Shown: one piece after another, positions 39,060 through 48,319 of the stretch | Position numbering within the stretch: the first letter of the stretch is position 1 | Layout: each line of letters begins with the position of its first letter | Source: CADEDH01 sp965216205 | GTDB taxonomy: Bacteria; Actinomycetota; Acidimicrobiia; Acidimicrobiales; SZUA-35 | Assembly (NCBI GenBank): GCA_965216205.1 | Contig: OZ244139.1 | Location: forward strand, 3,348,001 to 3,412,000 | Length of the DNA: 64,000 nt | Direction: 5' to 3' | Position numbers and translations under genes: made by a program | The notes under the pieces: model-generated | What the model was told of the DNA's origin: nothing | Seen by the model: the letters and a program-made list of their open reading frames with translations, nothing else | The model's database searches: none

Positions 39060-40141
39060 GCCGTGTCCACAACTTCTGTGCCGGACCCTGCACCCTGCCC
39101 GAGTCGGTGATCGCCGAGCTCGCCGACGAGCTCCCCGACTACCGGGGCACGGGGATGTCGGTGATCGAGATGAGTCACCGCAGCGACGACTACGAGGCCA
39201 TCCACCTGGAGGCGCTCGACCTGCTCCGAACGCTCTACGCCGTGCCCGACGATGTCGACGTGCTCCTCGTGCAGGGAGGTGCGACCCTCCAGTTCGCGAT
39301 GGTGCCGATGAACCTGCTGGCGAACGGCGAGACCGGCGGCTACGTGGTGAGTGGCGCCTGGGCCAGCAAGGCCCACGCCGACGCGGCCTGCGTCGGCGAT
39401 GCCTACGTGGCATGGGACCGGGCCGGGAACGCGGGCGAGACGAGGATGCCGACGCCGGAAGAGGTGGAGATCCAACCCGGTTCAAGGTTTCTCCACATCA
39501 CCTCGAACGAGACGATCGAAGGTGTCCGGTTCAGCGGCTTCGACGGGTTCGACGCCCGCCTGGTCGCCGACATGTCCTCGGACTTCCTGAGCCGACCGAT
39601 CGACTGGGATCTGTTCGACCTCGTCTACGGCGGCGCCCAGAAGAACCTGGGGCCCGCCGGGCTGGCCGTCGTCTTCGTCCGGTCGTCGATCGTGGAGCAG
39701 ACGCCGGCAGGACTGCCCGCCTACCTCCGCTACGACACCCACGCGTCGTCGAACTCGCTGGCCAACACGCCGTCGGTGTTCGCGATCTGGGCCATGGGCA
39801 AGGTGCTGCGATGGATGGCCGACAACGGTGGCGTGGCCGGCATGGAGGAGCGGGCGGCCCTCCGCTCCTCGATGGTGTACGACCTGATCGACGGCAGCGG
39901 CGGCTTCTACCGCAACCCGGTCGATCCCGCCCACCGCTCCCACATGAACGTGGTCTTCCGTCTCCCCTCCGAGGAGCTCGAGGACCGGTTCCTGGCCGAG
40001 GCGAACGCGGCAGGGCTCGTCAACCTGCCCGGCCACCGGTCCGTCGGTGGCGTTCGGGCGAGCATCTACAACGGGCTGCCCACCGAGAGCGTGGAGGCGC
40101 TCACGTCGTTCATGGCCGAGTTCGCGGCAAGCGCCGGGTAG
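39056..40141 (+). CDS. serC: Phosphoserine aminotransferase
   Basis: PLP enzyme, second step of serine synthesis and a step in some vitamin B6 routes. NFCAGPCTLPESV at the start, MSHRSDDYEAIH, GGATLQFAMVPMNLL and the Schiff-base lysine in YGGAQKNLGPAG are all as expected. 361 residues from ATG 39056, preceded by AGGAGG. serB is not present nearby. Confidence 0.96.
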   Translation: MSRVHNFCAGPCTLPESVIAELADELPDYRGTGMSVIEMSHRSDDYEAIHLEALDLLRTLYAVPDDVDVLLVQGGATLQFAMVPMNLLANGETGGYVVSGAWASKAHADAACVGDAYVAWDRAGNAGETRMPTPEEVEIQPGSRFLHITSNETIEGVRFSGFDGFDARLVADMSSDFLSRPIDWDLFDLVYGGAQKNLGPAGLAVVFVRSSIVEQTPAGLPAYLRYDTHASSNSLANTPSVFAIWAMGKVLRWMADNGGVAGMEERAALRSSMVYDLIDGSGGFYRNPVDPAHRSHMNVVFRLPSEELEDRFLAEANAAGLVNLPGHRSVGGVRASIYNGLPTESVEALTSFMAEFAASAG

Positions 40142-40147
40142 CGAGGC

Positions 40148-41365
40148 GTGGCCGATCTCGCGCCGGTCCCGGTCCGGCTCGTGGCGCCCGGCTGGGAGCG
40201 CCGGGTCCCCGCTCCTGCCCACGACGCGCTCGATCCGGCGGCCCGGCGGCGCTACCTCGACGAGCACCCCGACAGCTACCTCACCGTCACCCGATCGCCA
40301 GACGACCTGGAGCCCGGCGAGGTCTGGAACGCGGACGAGGCGCTCGCCGCCAGCAGGGCGGCGTTGCAGGGACTGCTCGACCGGCAGGCGTTCACGGCCC
40401 CGCGAGCGCCGGCGCTCTACCTGTATCGCCTGACCGAGGGCGGGCATCGTCAGCTCGGCATAGTCGGCGGTGTTTCCGTCGACGACTACGACGACGGCGC
40501 CGTCCGGATCCACGAGCGGGTGAAGCCAGAGCGGGCGGGGCACCTGGCCGACCAGCTCGGCGAGCTCCGGGTGCAGTCGAGCCCGATCACGCTCGCCCAC
40601 CGACCCTGCGGCCAGGTCACCGACACGATCGCGACGGTCGCCGAGGTCGAGGCGCCGATCCTCGACGTCACCTCGGCCGACGGGCTCCAGCAGGAGGTGT
40701 GGCGGGTCGACGACCCCGACGTGATCAGCCGGATCCGGTCGACACTGGTCGACGAGACGTTCTACCTGATCGATGGTCATCACCGAGCTGCGGCGGCCTC
40801 GACCTACCGGGCGGCCCGCGACGCCGGTCATGTCCGGAGCCCCCATCTGATGTTGTGTGCCGTGTTCCCCACGGACGAGCTGAAGATCGAGGCGTTCCAC
40901 CGGTGGCTGCCGCGCGTCGACCCCGGCTGGCTGCTCGCCGAGTTGCGGGCCGTCACCGCGGTGCGGATCGCCGACGGTGTCGACGCCGTGCTCCACCGCG
41001 ACGACGACGAGCTGGCTCTGTGGGCGGCCGGGGGGTGGCACCTCGTGACCGCTCCCCCCGCCGCCGACGGTCCCATCGATGGGCTCGACACGGTCCGCCT
41101 CGACCGGCGGATCCTTGCTCCGTTGATCGGCATCGATCAGTCGAACCCGGGCGACGACCTGGCCCATCTGCACGGGATGGCCGATCGGGCCGACCTGCAG
41201 CGCGTGGAGTCGGTGCCGACCGGGGTGGTCTGGGCGATGCGACCGGTGCGGATGGACGCGCTGCTGGCGGTGTCGGACGCTGGACTCACGATGCCGCCGA
41301 AGTCGACGTACTTCGTGCCGAAGGTCCGCTCCGGCGTGTTCCTCAGGTCGCTCGACGGAACCTGA
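40148..41365 (+). CDS. DUF1015 family protein
   Basis: A 405-residue protein of the DUF1015 family, known mostly from its regular position beside serA/serC. Seen: RRRYLDEHPDSYL, the FYLIDGHHRAAAAS motif in the middle, and the C-terminal TMPPKSTYFVPKVRSG. The conserved DGHHR suggests a nucleotide- or metal-dependent enzyme, but no activity is established. GTG start 6 nt after serC. The last 23 nt overlap the end of rsmB tail to tail. Confidence 0.88.
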   Translation: MADLAPVPVRLVAPGWERRVPAPAHDALDPAARRRYLDEHPDSYLTVTRSPDDLEPGEVWNADEALAASRAALQGLLDRQAFTAPRAPALYLYRLTEGGHRQLGIVGGVSVDDYDDGAVRIHERVKPERAGHLADQLGELRVQSSPITLAHRPCGQVTDTIATVAEVEAPILDVTSADGLQQEVWRVDDPDVISRIRSTLVDETFYLIDGHHRAAAASTYRAARDAGHVRSPHLMLCAVFPTDELKIEAFHRWLPRVDPGWLLAELRAVTAVRIADGVDAVLHRDDDELALWAAGGWHLVTAPPAADGPIDGLDTVRLDRRILAPLIGIDQSNPGDDLAHLHGMADRADLQRVESVPTGVVWAMRPVRMDALLAVSDAGLTMPPKSTYFVPKVRSGVFLRSLDGT

Positions 41366-42521
41366 GGAGGAGCATGCCGTCGCGCGGCTCGGCGCCCTCC
41401 GACGGGAGCAGGGTCGACACGCCAGCATCGGTCTCCCAGGGTCCTTCGGGCCCGTCGAGGACGTCGAATCGGCGCCCTCCTGCACCTTCCGGGAGGGCGG
41501 CGAGCACCGCGTCGAGCACGCCGCGCCCCTCGGCCGCGGTGAGCGTGCAGGCGCTGTAGACGAGCACGCCACCCGGCGCGAGCAGCGACAGCCCGGCCAG
41601 GACGAGCTCGGTCTGGAGTCGAGCGAGCCGCTCGGGAGCGTCGGGATCGATCCGCCAGCGGGCATCGGCCCTGGCGCGGAGGCTGCCGAGGCCGGAGCAC
41701 GGCGCATCGACGACGACCGCCGCCACGGAGCCGGCTGCGATCGGTGGTTTCGTGGCGTCGGCCACGAGGAGCGGCAGCCGCAGCGCGAGGCGGTCGCGGT
41801 TGGTTCGCACCAGCCGGACCCGCTTGGGCCGGAGGTCGCCGGCCACCACGGTCGCCCCTGGCAGGGCGGTGGCCACACCGGTGGCCTTACCGCCGGGTGC
41901 GGCGCAGAGGTCGACCACCGTCGCACCTGCCGGCATCGGCTCGAGGAGCTCGGTGACGGCGTCGACCACGAGCTGGGAGGCGACATCCTGGACGTAGCCG
42001 TCCTCCCTGGTCGACGGCGACCGGCCGGTGTTCATCGCCTGGAGCGCGGCGTCGGCCCGCTCGGGGCCGAGATCGGCGGTGAGCCGGTCGACCAGCCAGT
42101 CCGGATAGCTCAGCTCGGTCGCCCGGTCGGGGAACGCGACCTCGCTGTCGGCCACCTTGCGCAGGACGGCGTTGACCACCGAGCGGCCCCGTCCGTGGAC
42201 TGCGCCGACGGTGGCGCCGACCGCAGCGTGGGGCGGGGTCCCGAGAAAGGCGAGCTGGTAGGCACCGAGTCGGAGGGCGGCCCGGACCTGCGGGTCGGGG
42301 TCGGCCAGGAGGAATCGGTCGACGAGGTGATCGCAGGCCCGGCGCATCCTGGTGGTGCCGTAGACGAGCTCGGTCACGAAGTTCCGGTCCTGCGGTGCAA
42401 GGGTGGACCGCGCCAGGATCTCGGGGAGGACGAGGTTGGCGAAGGCACCGCCCTTCTCGATCCGCAGGAGGGCGTCGATCGCGACCCGCCTCGCTGGCGA
42501 CCCGGCGGCCGGCTCAGTCAA
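41343..42521 (-). CDS. rsmB: 16S rRNA m5C967 methyltransferase
   Basis: The N-terminal NusB-like domain (about 1-135) and C-terminal methyltransferase fit RsmB/Sun. SAM motif VVDLCAAPGGKATG; catalytic motifs DAPCSGLG and YSACTLT hold the two cysteines. 392 residues. It starts at TTG, overlapping the fmt stop by 8 nt, and has GGGGGAG upstream. Operon def-fmt-rsmB. Confidence 0.95.
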   Translation of the reverse strand: MTEPAAGSPARRVAIDALLRIEKGGAFANLVLPEILARSTLAPQDRNFVTELVYGTTRMRRACDHLVDRFLLADPDPQVRAALRLGAYQLAFLGTPPHAAVGATVGAVHGRGRSVVNAVLRKVADSEVAFPDRATELSYPDWLVDRLTADLGPERADAALQAMNTGRSPSTREDGYVQDVASQLVVDAVTELLEPMPAGATVVDLCAAPGGKATGVATALPGATVVAGDLRPKRVRLVRTNRDRLALRLPLLVADATKPPIAAGSVAAVVVDAPCSGLGSLRARADARWRIDPDAPERLARLQTELVLAGLSLLAPGGVLVYSACTLTAAEGRGVLDAVLAALPEGAGGRRFDVLDGPEGPWETDAGVSTLLPSEGAEPRDGMLLLRFRRAT

Positions 42522-43446
42522 GCCGCTCCCCCGACTCGGGCCGCACGCCGTTGCGCCACGCGTCGACGCTCATCGGCTTCCTGCCCTCCGGCTGGACGGT
42601 CACGAGCCGGAGTGCGCCGGCGCCGGTCGCCACGAGCACCCTGCCCCCGCCGTCGTCGGCGGGTTCGAGCAGGAGCGAGCCCGGTTGCGCTGCTGTGTCG
42701 GCGCCCAGCGGTTCGGCGTCGAGAACCTTCAGTCGCTTGCCGCGGAAGTGGCACCAGGCCCGGCCGAGACGGATGACCCGGTGCAGGTGCACCGCCGGTC
42801 TCTCGAAGTCGAGGCGGTGCTCGTCGGGTGAGATCTTGGCGGCGTGGGTGACCTCGCCGGCCTGGGGCCGGGCCGAGCCGAGCCCGGTCGACAGCTCGTC
42901 GACCACCATGCGGGCCCCGAGATCGACCAGCCGCGCCCGGAGCCCGTCGAGGGTGTCGTCGCTCGCGATCGGCGTTCGGTCGCACCGGTAGACGTCGCCG
43001 CTGTCGAGCTCGGGGGCGACCACCATGAGGCACACCCCGGTCTCGTCATCGCCGGCCAGGATCGCCCGCTCGACCGGGGCCGCGCCCCGCCAGCGGGGCA
43101 GGATGGAGAAGTGCAGGTTCACCATCGGCAGCCGGGTCAGGAGCTCGGTGGGGATGATCCTGCCGTAGGCGACGACCACCCCAACGTCGCGGGTCGGGTC
43201 GGCGGGCGGGTCCAGGTCGTCGATCGCGGTCAGGTCGTCGGCGACGGTCAGCCCGAGGTCGAGGGCGGCCCGCTTCACCGGCGACGGTTGCAGGCCGGCG
43301 CCGCGACCTCGCCGCTTGTCGGGTCGGGTGACGACCAGTGCGATCTCGAAACCAGCCCGATGCAGCGCCACGAGGGGCGGCACGGCCACCTCTGGCGTGC
43401 CGAGGTACACCAGACGCCTCGGCTCGGCGGTCGGCAACGGGAGCAC
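42514..43446 (-). CDS. fmt: Methionyl-tRNA formyltransferase
   Basis: Formylates initiator Met-tRNA. NLHFSILPRWRGAAPV contains the catalytic Asn/His pair, and the distal Asp is in LDSGDVY. The C-terminal OB domain (about 205-305) binds tRNA. 310 residues from GTG. It follows def by 16 nt. Confidence 0.97.
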   Translation of the reverse strand: MLPLPTAEPRRLVYLGTPEVAVPPLVALHRAGFEIALVVTRPDKRRGRGAGLQPSPVKRAALDLGLTVADDLTAIDDLDPPADPTRDVGVVVAYGRIIPTELLTRLPMVNLHFSILPRWRGAAPVERAILAGDDETGVCLMVVAPELDSGDVYRCDRTPIASDDTLDGLRARLVDLGARMVVDELSTGLGSARPQAGEVTHAAKISPDEHRLDFERPAVHLHRVIRLGRAWCHFRGKRLKVLDAEPLGADTAAQPGSLLLEPADDGGGRVLVATGAGALRLVTVQPEGRKPMSVDAWRNGVRPESGERLD

Positions 43447-43462
43447 GGGTGTCGGGGTGGGG

Positions 43463-44020
43463 TCAGGGAAGGCTCAGCCCACCGGAGGACTCGGCCGGCC
43501 GGTCACCGTTCGAGCGCCGCGGGTCGTCGCCGCTGAGGAACAGCTTGCGGACGTTCTTCATCGCCACCTTGCGGGTGTCGGCATCGAGCCGATCGAGGAG
43601 GAGAACCCCGTCGAGGTGGTCGAGCTCGTGTTGGAAGAGGCGGGCGAGGATCTCGTCGGCCTCGATCGATACCTCGTCGCCGTCGAGGTCGTAGCCGACG
43701 AGGTGGATCTCCTTGGGTCGGACGATCTCCCACGAGAGGCCGGGAACCGACAGGCAGCCCTCCTCGTAGACCCACTCACCCGACGACTCCACGATCTGCG
43801 GGTTCACGATCGCCTGCGGGTCCTCGCCGAGGTCGTACACGAAGAAGCGGCGCTGCACCCCGACCTGGGGGGCAGCGAGGCCGATGCCGGGCTCGGCGTA
43901 CATGGTCTCGAGCATCTCGTCGGCCAACTTCACGAGCTTGCCGTCGATCTCGGTCACCTCGTCGGCGACCTTGCGGAGCACCGGATCGCCGAAGACCCGG
44001 ACCTGGTAGGGAGTGGACAT
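43463..44020 (-). CDS. def: Peptide deformylase
   Basis: Removes the formyl group from new proteins. The three motifs GIGLAAPQVG, EEGCLSVPG and QHELDHLDG supply the Cys, two His and Glu of the iron site. 185 residues. The start of the oppositely directed methyltransferase lies within about 20 nt, so the two share a promoter region. Confidence 0.98.
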   Translation of the reverse strand: MSTPYQVRVFGDPVLRKVADEVTEIDGKLVKLADEMLETMYAEPGIGLAAPQVGVQRRFFVYDLGEDPQAIVNPQIVESSGEWVYEEGCLSVPGLSWEIVRPKEIHLVGYDLDGDEVSIEADEILARLFQHELDHLDGVLLLDRLDADTRKVAMKNVRKLFLSGDDPRRSNGDRPAESSGGLSLP

Positions 44021-44042
44021 CCGTTCCCAGGATACCGTTGCC

Positions 44043-44681
44043 GTGGTGGGACCATCCGATGGGGCCTCGCACTACTTCGACGCGGAGCCGGAGGTCGCCT
44101 CCGACCGCCGGTCGGTCCCCCTCGTCCTGCCCGACGTCACCCTCGAGCTGGAGACCGACGCCGGTGTCTTCGCCCGGGCCGGGGTCGACGTCGGCACGAA
44201 GCTGCTGCTGCTCGACGGACCGGCAGCCACGGCCGGCGACTCGATCCTCGTCGACCTCGGGGCCGGCTACGGGCCGATCGCGTGCACGCTGGCCGCCCGG
44301 AACCCCGAAACCGAGGTGCTGGCGGTCGAGGTGAACGGCCGGGCCCGGGCGTTGTGCGAACGGAACGCGGCCGCCGCCGGACTGGCCAACGTCCGAGTGG
44401 TCCACCCGGACGACGTCTCGCCCGACCTCGTCGTCGACCGCCTGTGGTCGAACCCCCCCATCCGAGCCGGGAAGGCGACGCTGCATCGGATGCTGACGCG
44501 TTGGCTCGGCCAGCTCGGACCAGCGGGCTCGGCCCACCTCGTCGTCCAGCGCAACCTCGGTGCCGACAGCCTGGCCAGGTGGCTCACCGACGCAGGCCAC
44601 CCGGTGGTGCGTCGAGGGTCGAAACGCGGCTTCCGACTGCTCGACGTCGGGAGCCGAGCCGGATCGGCATCGACCCGATGA
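44043..44681 (+). CDS. RsmC-like class I methyltransferase
   Basis: A small SAM-dependent methyltransferase: ILVDLGAGYGPIACTLA binds SAM and SNPPIRAGK is the NPPY-type catalytic motif. It resembles the catalytic half of RsmC, which methylates guanine in 16S rRNA; the target is inferred. The GTG at 44043 (212 residues) avoids overlapping def; a GTG at 44013 would add 10 residues. The stop overlaps the next gene (ATGA). Confidence 0.85.
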   Translation: MVGPSDGASHYFDAEPEVASDRRSVPLVLPDVTLELETDAGVFARAGVDVGTKLLLLDGPAATAGDSILVDLGAGYGPIACTLAARNPETEVLAVEVNGRARALCERNAAAAGLANVRVVHPDDVSPDLVVDRLWSNPPIRAGKATLHRMLTRWLGQLGPAGSAHLVVQRNLGADSLARWLTDAGHPVVRRGSKRGFRLLDVGSRAGSASTR

Positions 44682-45220
44682 CGGGCCGGAAGCCGCTCTC
44701 GCCGACCGAGCTCAAGCGGCTGCATCGAACGTGGCGCCGGTCGACCGAGCTGCGGTTGTCGCTCGTGCTCGACGGGGTGCAGAAGCCGTACAACGTCGGC
44801 GCGCTCCTCCGCTCGGCGGCCGCCTTCGCTGTGGACGAGGTCTGGGCGGTCCCGCCGACCCCGAGCCTCCACGATCGGGGCGTGGCCAAGGCGGCACTCG
44901 GATCGGACCGGTTCATCACCTGGCTCGAGGCCGGGTCCGGGCCCGAGGCGGTCGAGGCAGCCACGGCGGCCGGCTACACGACGGTAGCGATCGAGCTCTG
45001 CCACGGCGCCGAACCGCTGTTCACCCTCGCACCGGGTCCCGCCGTCTGCCTGGTGCTCGGCCACGAGGACCGAGGTGTCCACCGCGACACCCTCGCCGCC
45101 GTCGACCAGGTCGGCTACCTCCCCCAGCTCGGCAGGATCGGGTCGCTCAACGTGGCCCAGGCCGGTACCACCGCCCTCTACGAGCTCACCCGACAGGCCA
45201 TCGCCACCGCCGAGCACTGA
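44678..45220 (+). CDS. TrmH-family tRNA/rRNA 2'-O-methyltransferase
   Basis: A compact 180-residue SpoU methyltransferase with only the knot domain. QKPYNVGALLRSAAAF, LVLGHEDRGV and LPQLGRIGSLNVAQA are motifs 1-3. It resembles TrmH, which methylates G18 of tRNA, but the substrate is not certain. It is coupled to the preceding methyltransferase by a 4-nt overlap. Confidence 0.9.
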   Translation: MTGRKPLSPTELKRLHRTWRRSTELRLSLVLDGVQKPYNVGALLRSAAAFAVDEVWAVPPTPSLHDRGVAKAALGSDRFITWLEAGSGPEAVEAATAAGYTTVAIELCHGAEPLFTLAPGPAVCLVLGHEDRGVHRDTLAAVDQVGYLPQLGRIGSLNVAQAGTTALYELTRQAIATAEH

Positions 45221-45240
45221 CCCCCGCACGATGTGTCTGG

Positions 45241-47079
45241 TCAGGCCCGCGGCGGGTCGACGGCGATGCGGACCCGGTCCGGGGGCCGGGGGGTGGCGGC
45301 GAGCGCCTCGCTGAGCGCGGCGGGGGTGGCGGCCCGGACGAGGTGGCGGCCGTCGTCGCGGGGGCCGAGGATCGCCAGCTCGGGCCGGCTGCGGAGCTCG
45401 TCGGCGAAGGCGGCGGCCCCGGTTCCGCCGAGCTCGGCCAATGCGCCGAACGGCGGCCAGCCGAGGCTCGCTCGGATCTCGCGCTCGGCCGCCGCGAGCT
45501 GGTCGGGCGCGGCCAGAACCGCCGCTCGGAGCACCCGATGGTCCGGTGTTCGGGTCTGCACCACGATTCGACCGCCTCCGGTCCGGGGGCCGACGAGTCG
45601 CGCGGCGTGGATCAGCAGGGCCATCGCCTGCTCGGCCGCCCGATAGCGGGACGCGAGGAGCTCCTGGTCGATGTCGAGGAACACCACCGTGTCGGCTCGC
45701 CGGAGCTGATGGAGCGCAGCCTCGGTGCCGACGGCGATCCTCGCGGTGCCGGCCGCCGCCCGCTGGCCCCCCGCCGATGCCGTCAGCTCGTCGACCGGTT
45801 CGCCGGCGAGAGCTGCCAGCTCCTCGGCCGCCCTGGTCACCCCGAGCCGGAGCCGCTTGAGCTTCGTGGCACCGCAGACAGCGCAGAGCAGTGGCCGCTC
45901 CTCCCCTGTCGCCGGCGCGACGAGGACACCGTGGCGTTCGACCATCAGTCGTTCGCCGTCCTCGGTTCGCACCAGCTCACCGCACAGTCCACAGGCGAGC
46001 ATGATCGCCCGACCCTTCCTGTTCAGCACGGCGAGCACCACGCCCGGCGCCCGCACGAGCTCGGCCACCCGATCCGAGAACAGCCCGCCCCGACCGGGTT
46101 CGTCGCCACGCCGGTCGACCACCTCGACCACCGGCCAGCCCGCCCGTTCGTCGGATCGGGCCGGGGTCGAGATCCGATCGCCGGCGGCGTGGAGGGCGGC
46201 GAGCGACGGCGCCGGGGAGAGCAACCAGCAGGGAACGCCGGCCCTCGCCGCCCGCTCGATGGCGACGTCCCGCGCGTGCCACGTGGGGTTCCGCTCCTCC
46301 TGGAGGGCCTCGTCGTGCTCGTCGATGACCACGATCGCAGCCAACGCGGGCACCCGGGCCCACACCGCCGAGCGGGGGCCCACCACCACGCCGCCCCGGC
46401 CGGCGGCCGCAGCCCAGTCGCGGGGATGGAGCCGGGTGGTCTGACCGCGGTGGCGGAGCTCGCCGGCGAGGCTGGCGGCCTGGGCGGCCCGGGGGGTGAT
46501 CACCACCGTGTCCCCGGCGCCCGAGAGGGACGCGACGACGCCGGCGAGGTCGCCGTTCGGGGCGATTCGGAGCACGGTCGGCCCGATCACCGGGACAGCC
46601 CCGCTGCCGGCGTCGGCGCCTCGCTCCCGAGTGCCAGTGGCCACCGGCCGGCTCGACGGCGGGAGGGAGCGGACCCGGCGCGGCGGCGACGCCGTTCGCA
46701 GCAGGGCCGTCACCCGCCCGCTCCAGCGGTGGGCGGCCCAGCCTGCGAGGTCCACCAGGTCGGCCGACGGTCCCACCGACGACAGGCGCGAGATCGGCTG
46801 GGGGACGATGCCCACGGCTGGAACGACGCCGAGCTCGGTCACCCAGCCGGCGACGCTCCTGCCATTGAGCGCCACCCGGACGATCGACCCGACCGCCACC
46901 TCGGCGACCATTCCCGCCGGGACGAGGTAGTCGAAGACCTTGTCGATGCCGGACACGTCGGGCCGGACCCGGGCGACGATCGCGCCGACGGGCACCGACC
47001 CGTCGGACTCGTCGTCCGGTTCAGCCCGGCCGGGGGCGTCGTAGGGATCGGGATCGAAGAGGCGACCGGCGGTTGACAC
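45241..47079 (-). CDS. priA: PriA-like primosomal protein lacking the P-loop
   Basis: Aligned along its length with PriA: 3'-DNA-binding domain (about 30-120), a helicase-like core, and a Walker B-like VVIDEHDEAL (251-259) followed by PTWHARDVAIERA. The Walker A region (about 165-195) has no GxxGxGKT, and only four of the usual zinc cysteines remain (363, 366, 399, 402). Actinobacterial PriA proteins often lack ATPase motifs, so it may act in loading without unwinding. 612 residues from a GTG with AGGGG upstream; longer readings are antisense to metK. Confidence 0.88.
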   Translation of the reverse strand: MSTAGRLFDPDPYDAPGRAEPDDESDGSVPVGAIVARVRPDVSGIDKVFDYLVPAGMVAEVAVGSIVRVALNGRSVAGWVTELGVVPAVGIVPQPISRLSSVGPSADLVDLAGWAAHRWSGRVTALLRTASPPRRVRSLPPSSRPVATGTRERGADAGSGAVPVIGPTVLRIAPNGDLAGVVASLSGAGDTVVITPRAAQAASLAGELRHRGQTTRLHPRDWAAAAGRGGVVVGPRSAVWARVPALAAIVVIDEHDEALQEERNPTWHARDVAIERAARAGVPCWLLSPAPSLAALHAAGDRISTPARSDERAGWPVVEVVDRRGDEPGRGGLFSDRVAELVRAPGVVLAVLNRKGRAIMLACGLCGELVRTEDGERLMVERHGVLVAPATGEERPLLCAVCGATKLKRLRLGVTRAAEELAALAGEPVDELTASAGGQRAAAGTARIAVGTEAALHQLRRADTVVFLDIDQELLASRYRAAEQAMALLIHAARLVGPRTGGGRIVVQTRTPDHRVLRAAVLAAPDQLAAAEREIRASLGWPPFGALAELGGTGAAAFADELRSRPELAILGPRDDGRHLVRAATPAALSEALAATPRPPDRVRIAVDPPRA

Positions 47080-47098
47080 GGGCCCCTGGGCGGGTTCG

Positions 47099-48295
47099 CT
47101 AGAGGCCGAGAGCGGACTTGACGTCGTCGACCTTGTCGGTCCGCTCCCACGTGAACGAGGCACCCGGAGGCCGGCCGAAGTGGCCGTAGGCCGCCGTCTC
47201 GCTGAAGATCGGCCGCCGGAGGTCGAGCACGTCGAGGATGGCGGCCGGCCGCAGGTCGAAGACCTCCTGGACCGCGGCACTGATCGCCGCCGGATCGGCG
47301 TTGTGGGTGCCGAACGTCTCGACCATGACCGAGACCGGGTGGGCGACCCCGATCGCGTAGGCGACCTGGACCTCGGCCCGGGCGGCGGCCCCGGCGGCCA
47401 CGAGGTTTTTCGCCACCCAGCGTGCGGCATAGGCGGCCGACCGGTCGACCTTGGAGGGATCCTTGCCGGAGAACGCACCGCCGCCGTGGCGAGCGGCGCC
47501 ACCATAGGTGTCGACGATGATCTTCCGCCCGGTCAGCCCGGCGTCGCCGACGGGCCCCCCGATGACGAACCTGCCGGTCGGGTTGACCAGAACCTCGTAG
47601 TCGTCGCCAGCGAAGCGCTCCGGTACGACCGGCCTGATCACCTGCTCGATCAGGTCGGGACGGATCATCGAGTCGCGGTCGATGCCGTCGTCGTGCTGGG
47701 TCGAGATCAGCACCGTCTTGAGCGCGACCGGCTCACCGTTCTCGTACTCGAAGGTGACCTGCGTCTTGCCGTCCGGCCGCAGGTACGGGATGGTGCCGGC
47801 CCGCCGGACCTCGGCCAGCCGCTCCGCCATCCGGTGGGCGAGGTGGATCGGCAACGGCATCAGCTCGTCGGTCTCGGAGCAGGCGTAGCCGAACATCATG
47901 CCCTGGTCCCCGGCGCCCTGCTCGTCGTAGGGGTCGCCGGTCGAGCCGGTGGCCCTGACCTCCTCGGACTTGTCGACGCCCTGCGCGATGTCTGGCGACT
48001 GCTCGTCGATCGCGACCATGACGCCGCAGGTGCGCCCGTCGAACCCGTAGGTCTCGTTGTCGTAGCCGATCCTGGCGATCGTGCGGCGCACGACCGAAGG
48101 GATGTCGACATAGGCGTTGGTGGACACCTCACCGGACACGATCGCGAGGCCGGTGGTGACCAGGGTCTCGCAGGCGACGCGGCTGGCGGGATCCTCGGCC
48201 AGCAACGAATCGAGGATGGCGTCGGAGATCTGGTCGGCCATCTTGTCGGGATGGCCCTCGGTCACGGACTCGGAGGTGAAGGTGTAGTCGCTCAC
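47099..48295 (-). CDS. metK: S-adenosylmethionine synthetase
   Basis: Makes SAM from methionine and ATP. SVTEGHPDKMADQISDA, GAGDQGMMFGYA and GGGAFSGKDPSKVDRS are the family signatures; 398 residues. GTG start, 24 nt after coaBC. The gap is too short for a SAM riboswitch. Confidence 0.98.
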   Translation of the reverse strand: MSDYTFTSESVTEGHPDKMADQISDAILDSLLAEDPASRVACETLVTTGLAIVSGEVSTNAYVDIPSVVRRTIARIGYDNETYGFDGRTCGVMVAIDEQSPDIAQGVDKSEEVRATGSTGDPYDEQGAGDQGMMFGYACSETDELMPLPIHLAHRMAERLAEVRRAGTIPYLRPDGKTQVTFEYENGEPVALKTVLISTQHDDGIDRDSMIRPDLIEQVIRPVVPERFAGDDYEVLVNPTGRFVIGGPVGDAGLTGRKIIVDTYGGAARHGGGAFSGKDPSKVDRSAAYAARWVAKNLVAAGAAARAEVQVAYAIGVAHPVSVMVETFGTHNADPAAISAAVQEVFDLRPAAILDVLDLRRPIFSETAAYGHFGRPPGASFTWERTDKVDDVKSALGL

Positions 48296-48319
48296 GATGG
48301 CAGCTTTCGAGTTCGATGG

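Noticed and set aside
38896..43315. Very long overlapping frames of 600-890 codons over serC, DUF1015, rsmB and fmt
   Set aside because: They are Arg/Pro/Ala-rich translations of GC-rich DNA in shadow frames; the real genes carry family motifs.
48296..48319. SAM riboswitch before metK
   Set aside because: Only 24 nt separate metK from coaBC, too short for any SAM aptamer.
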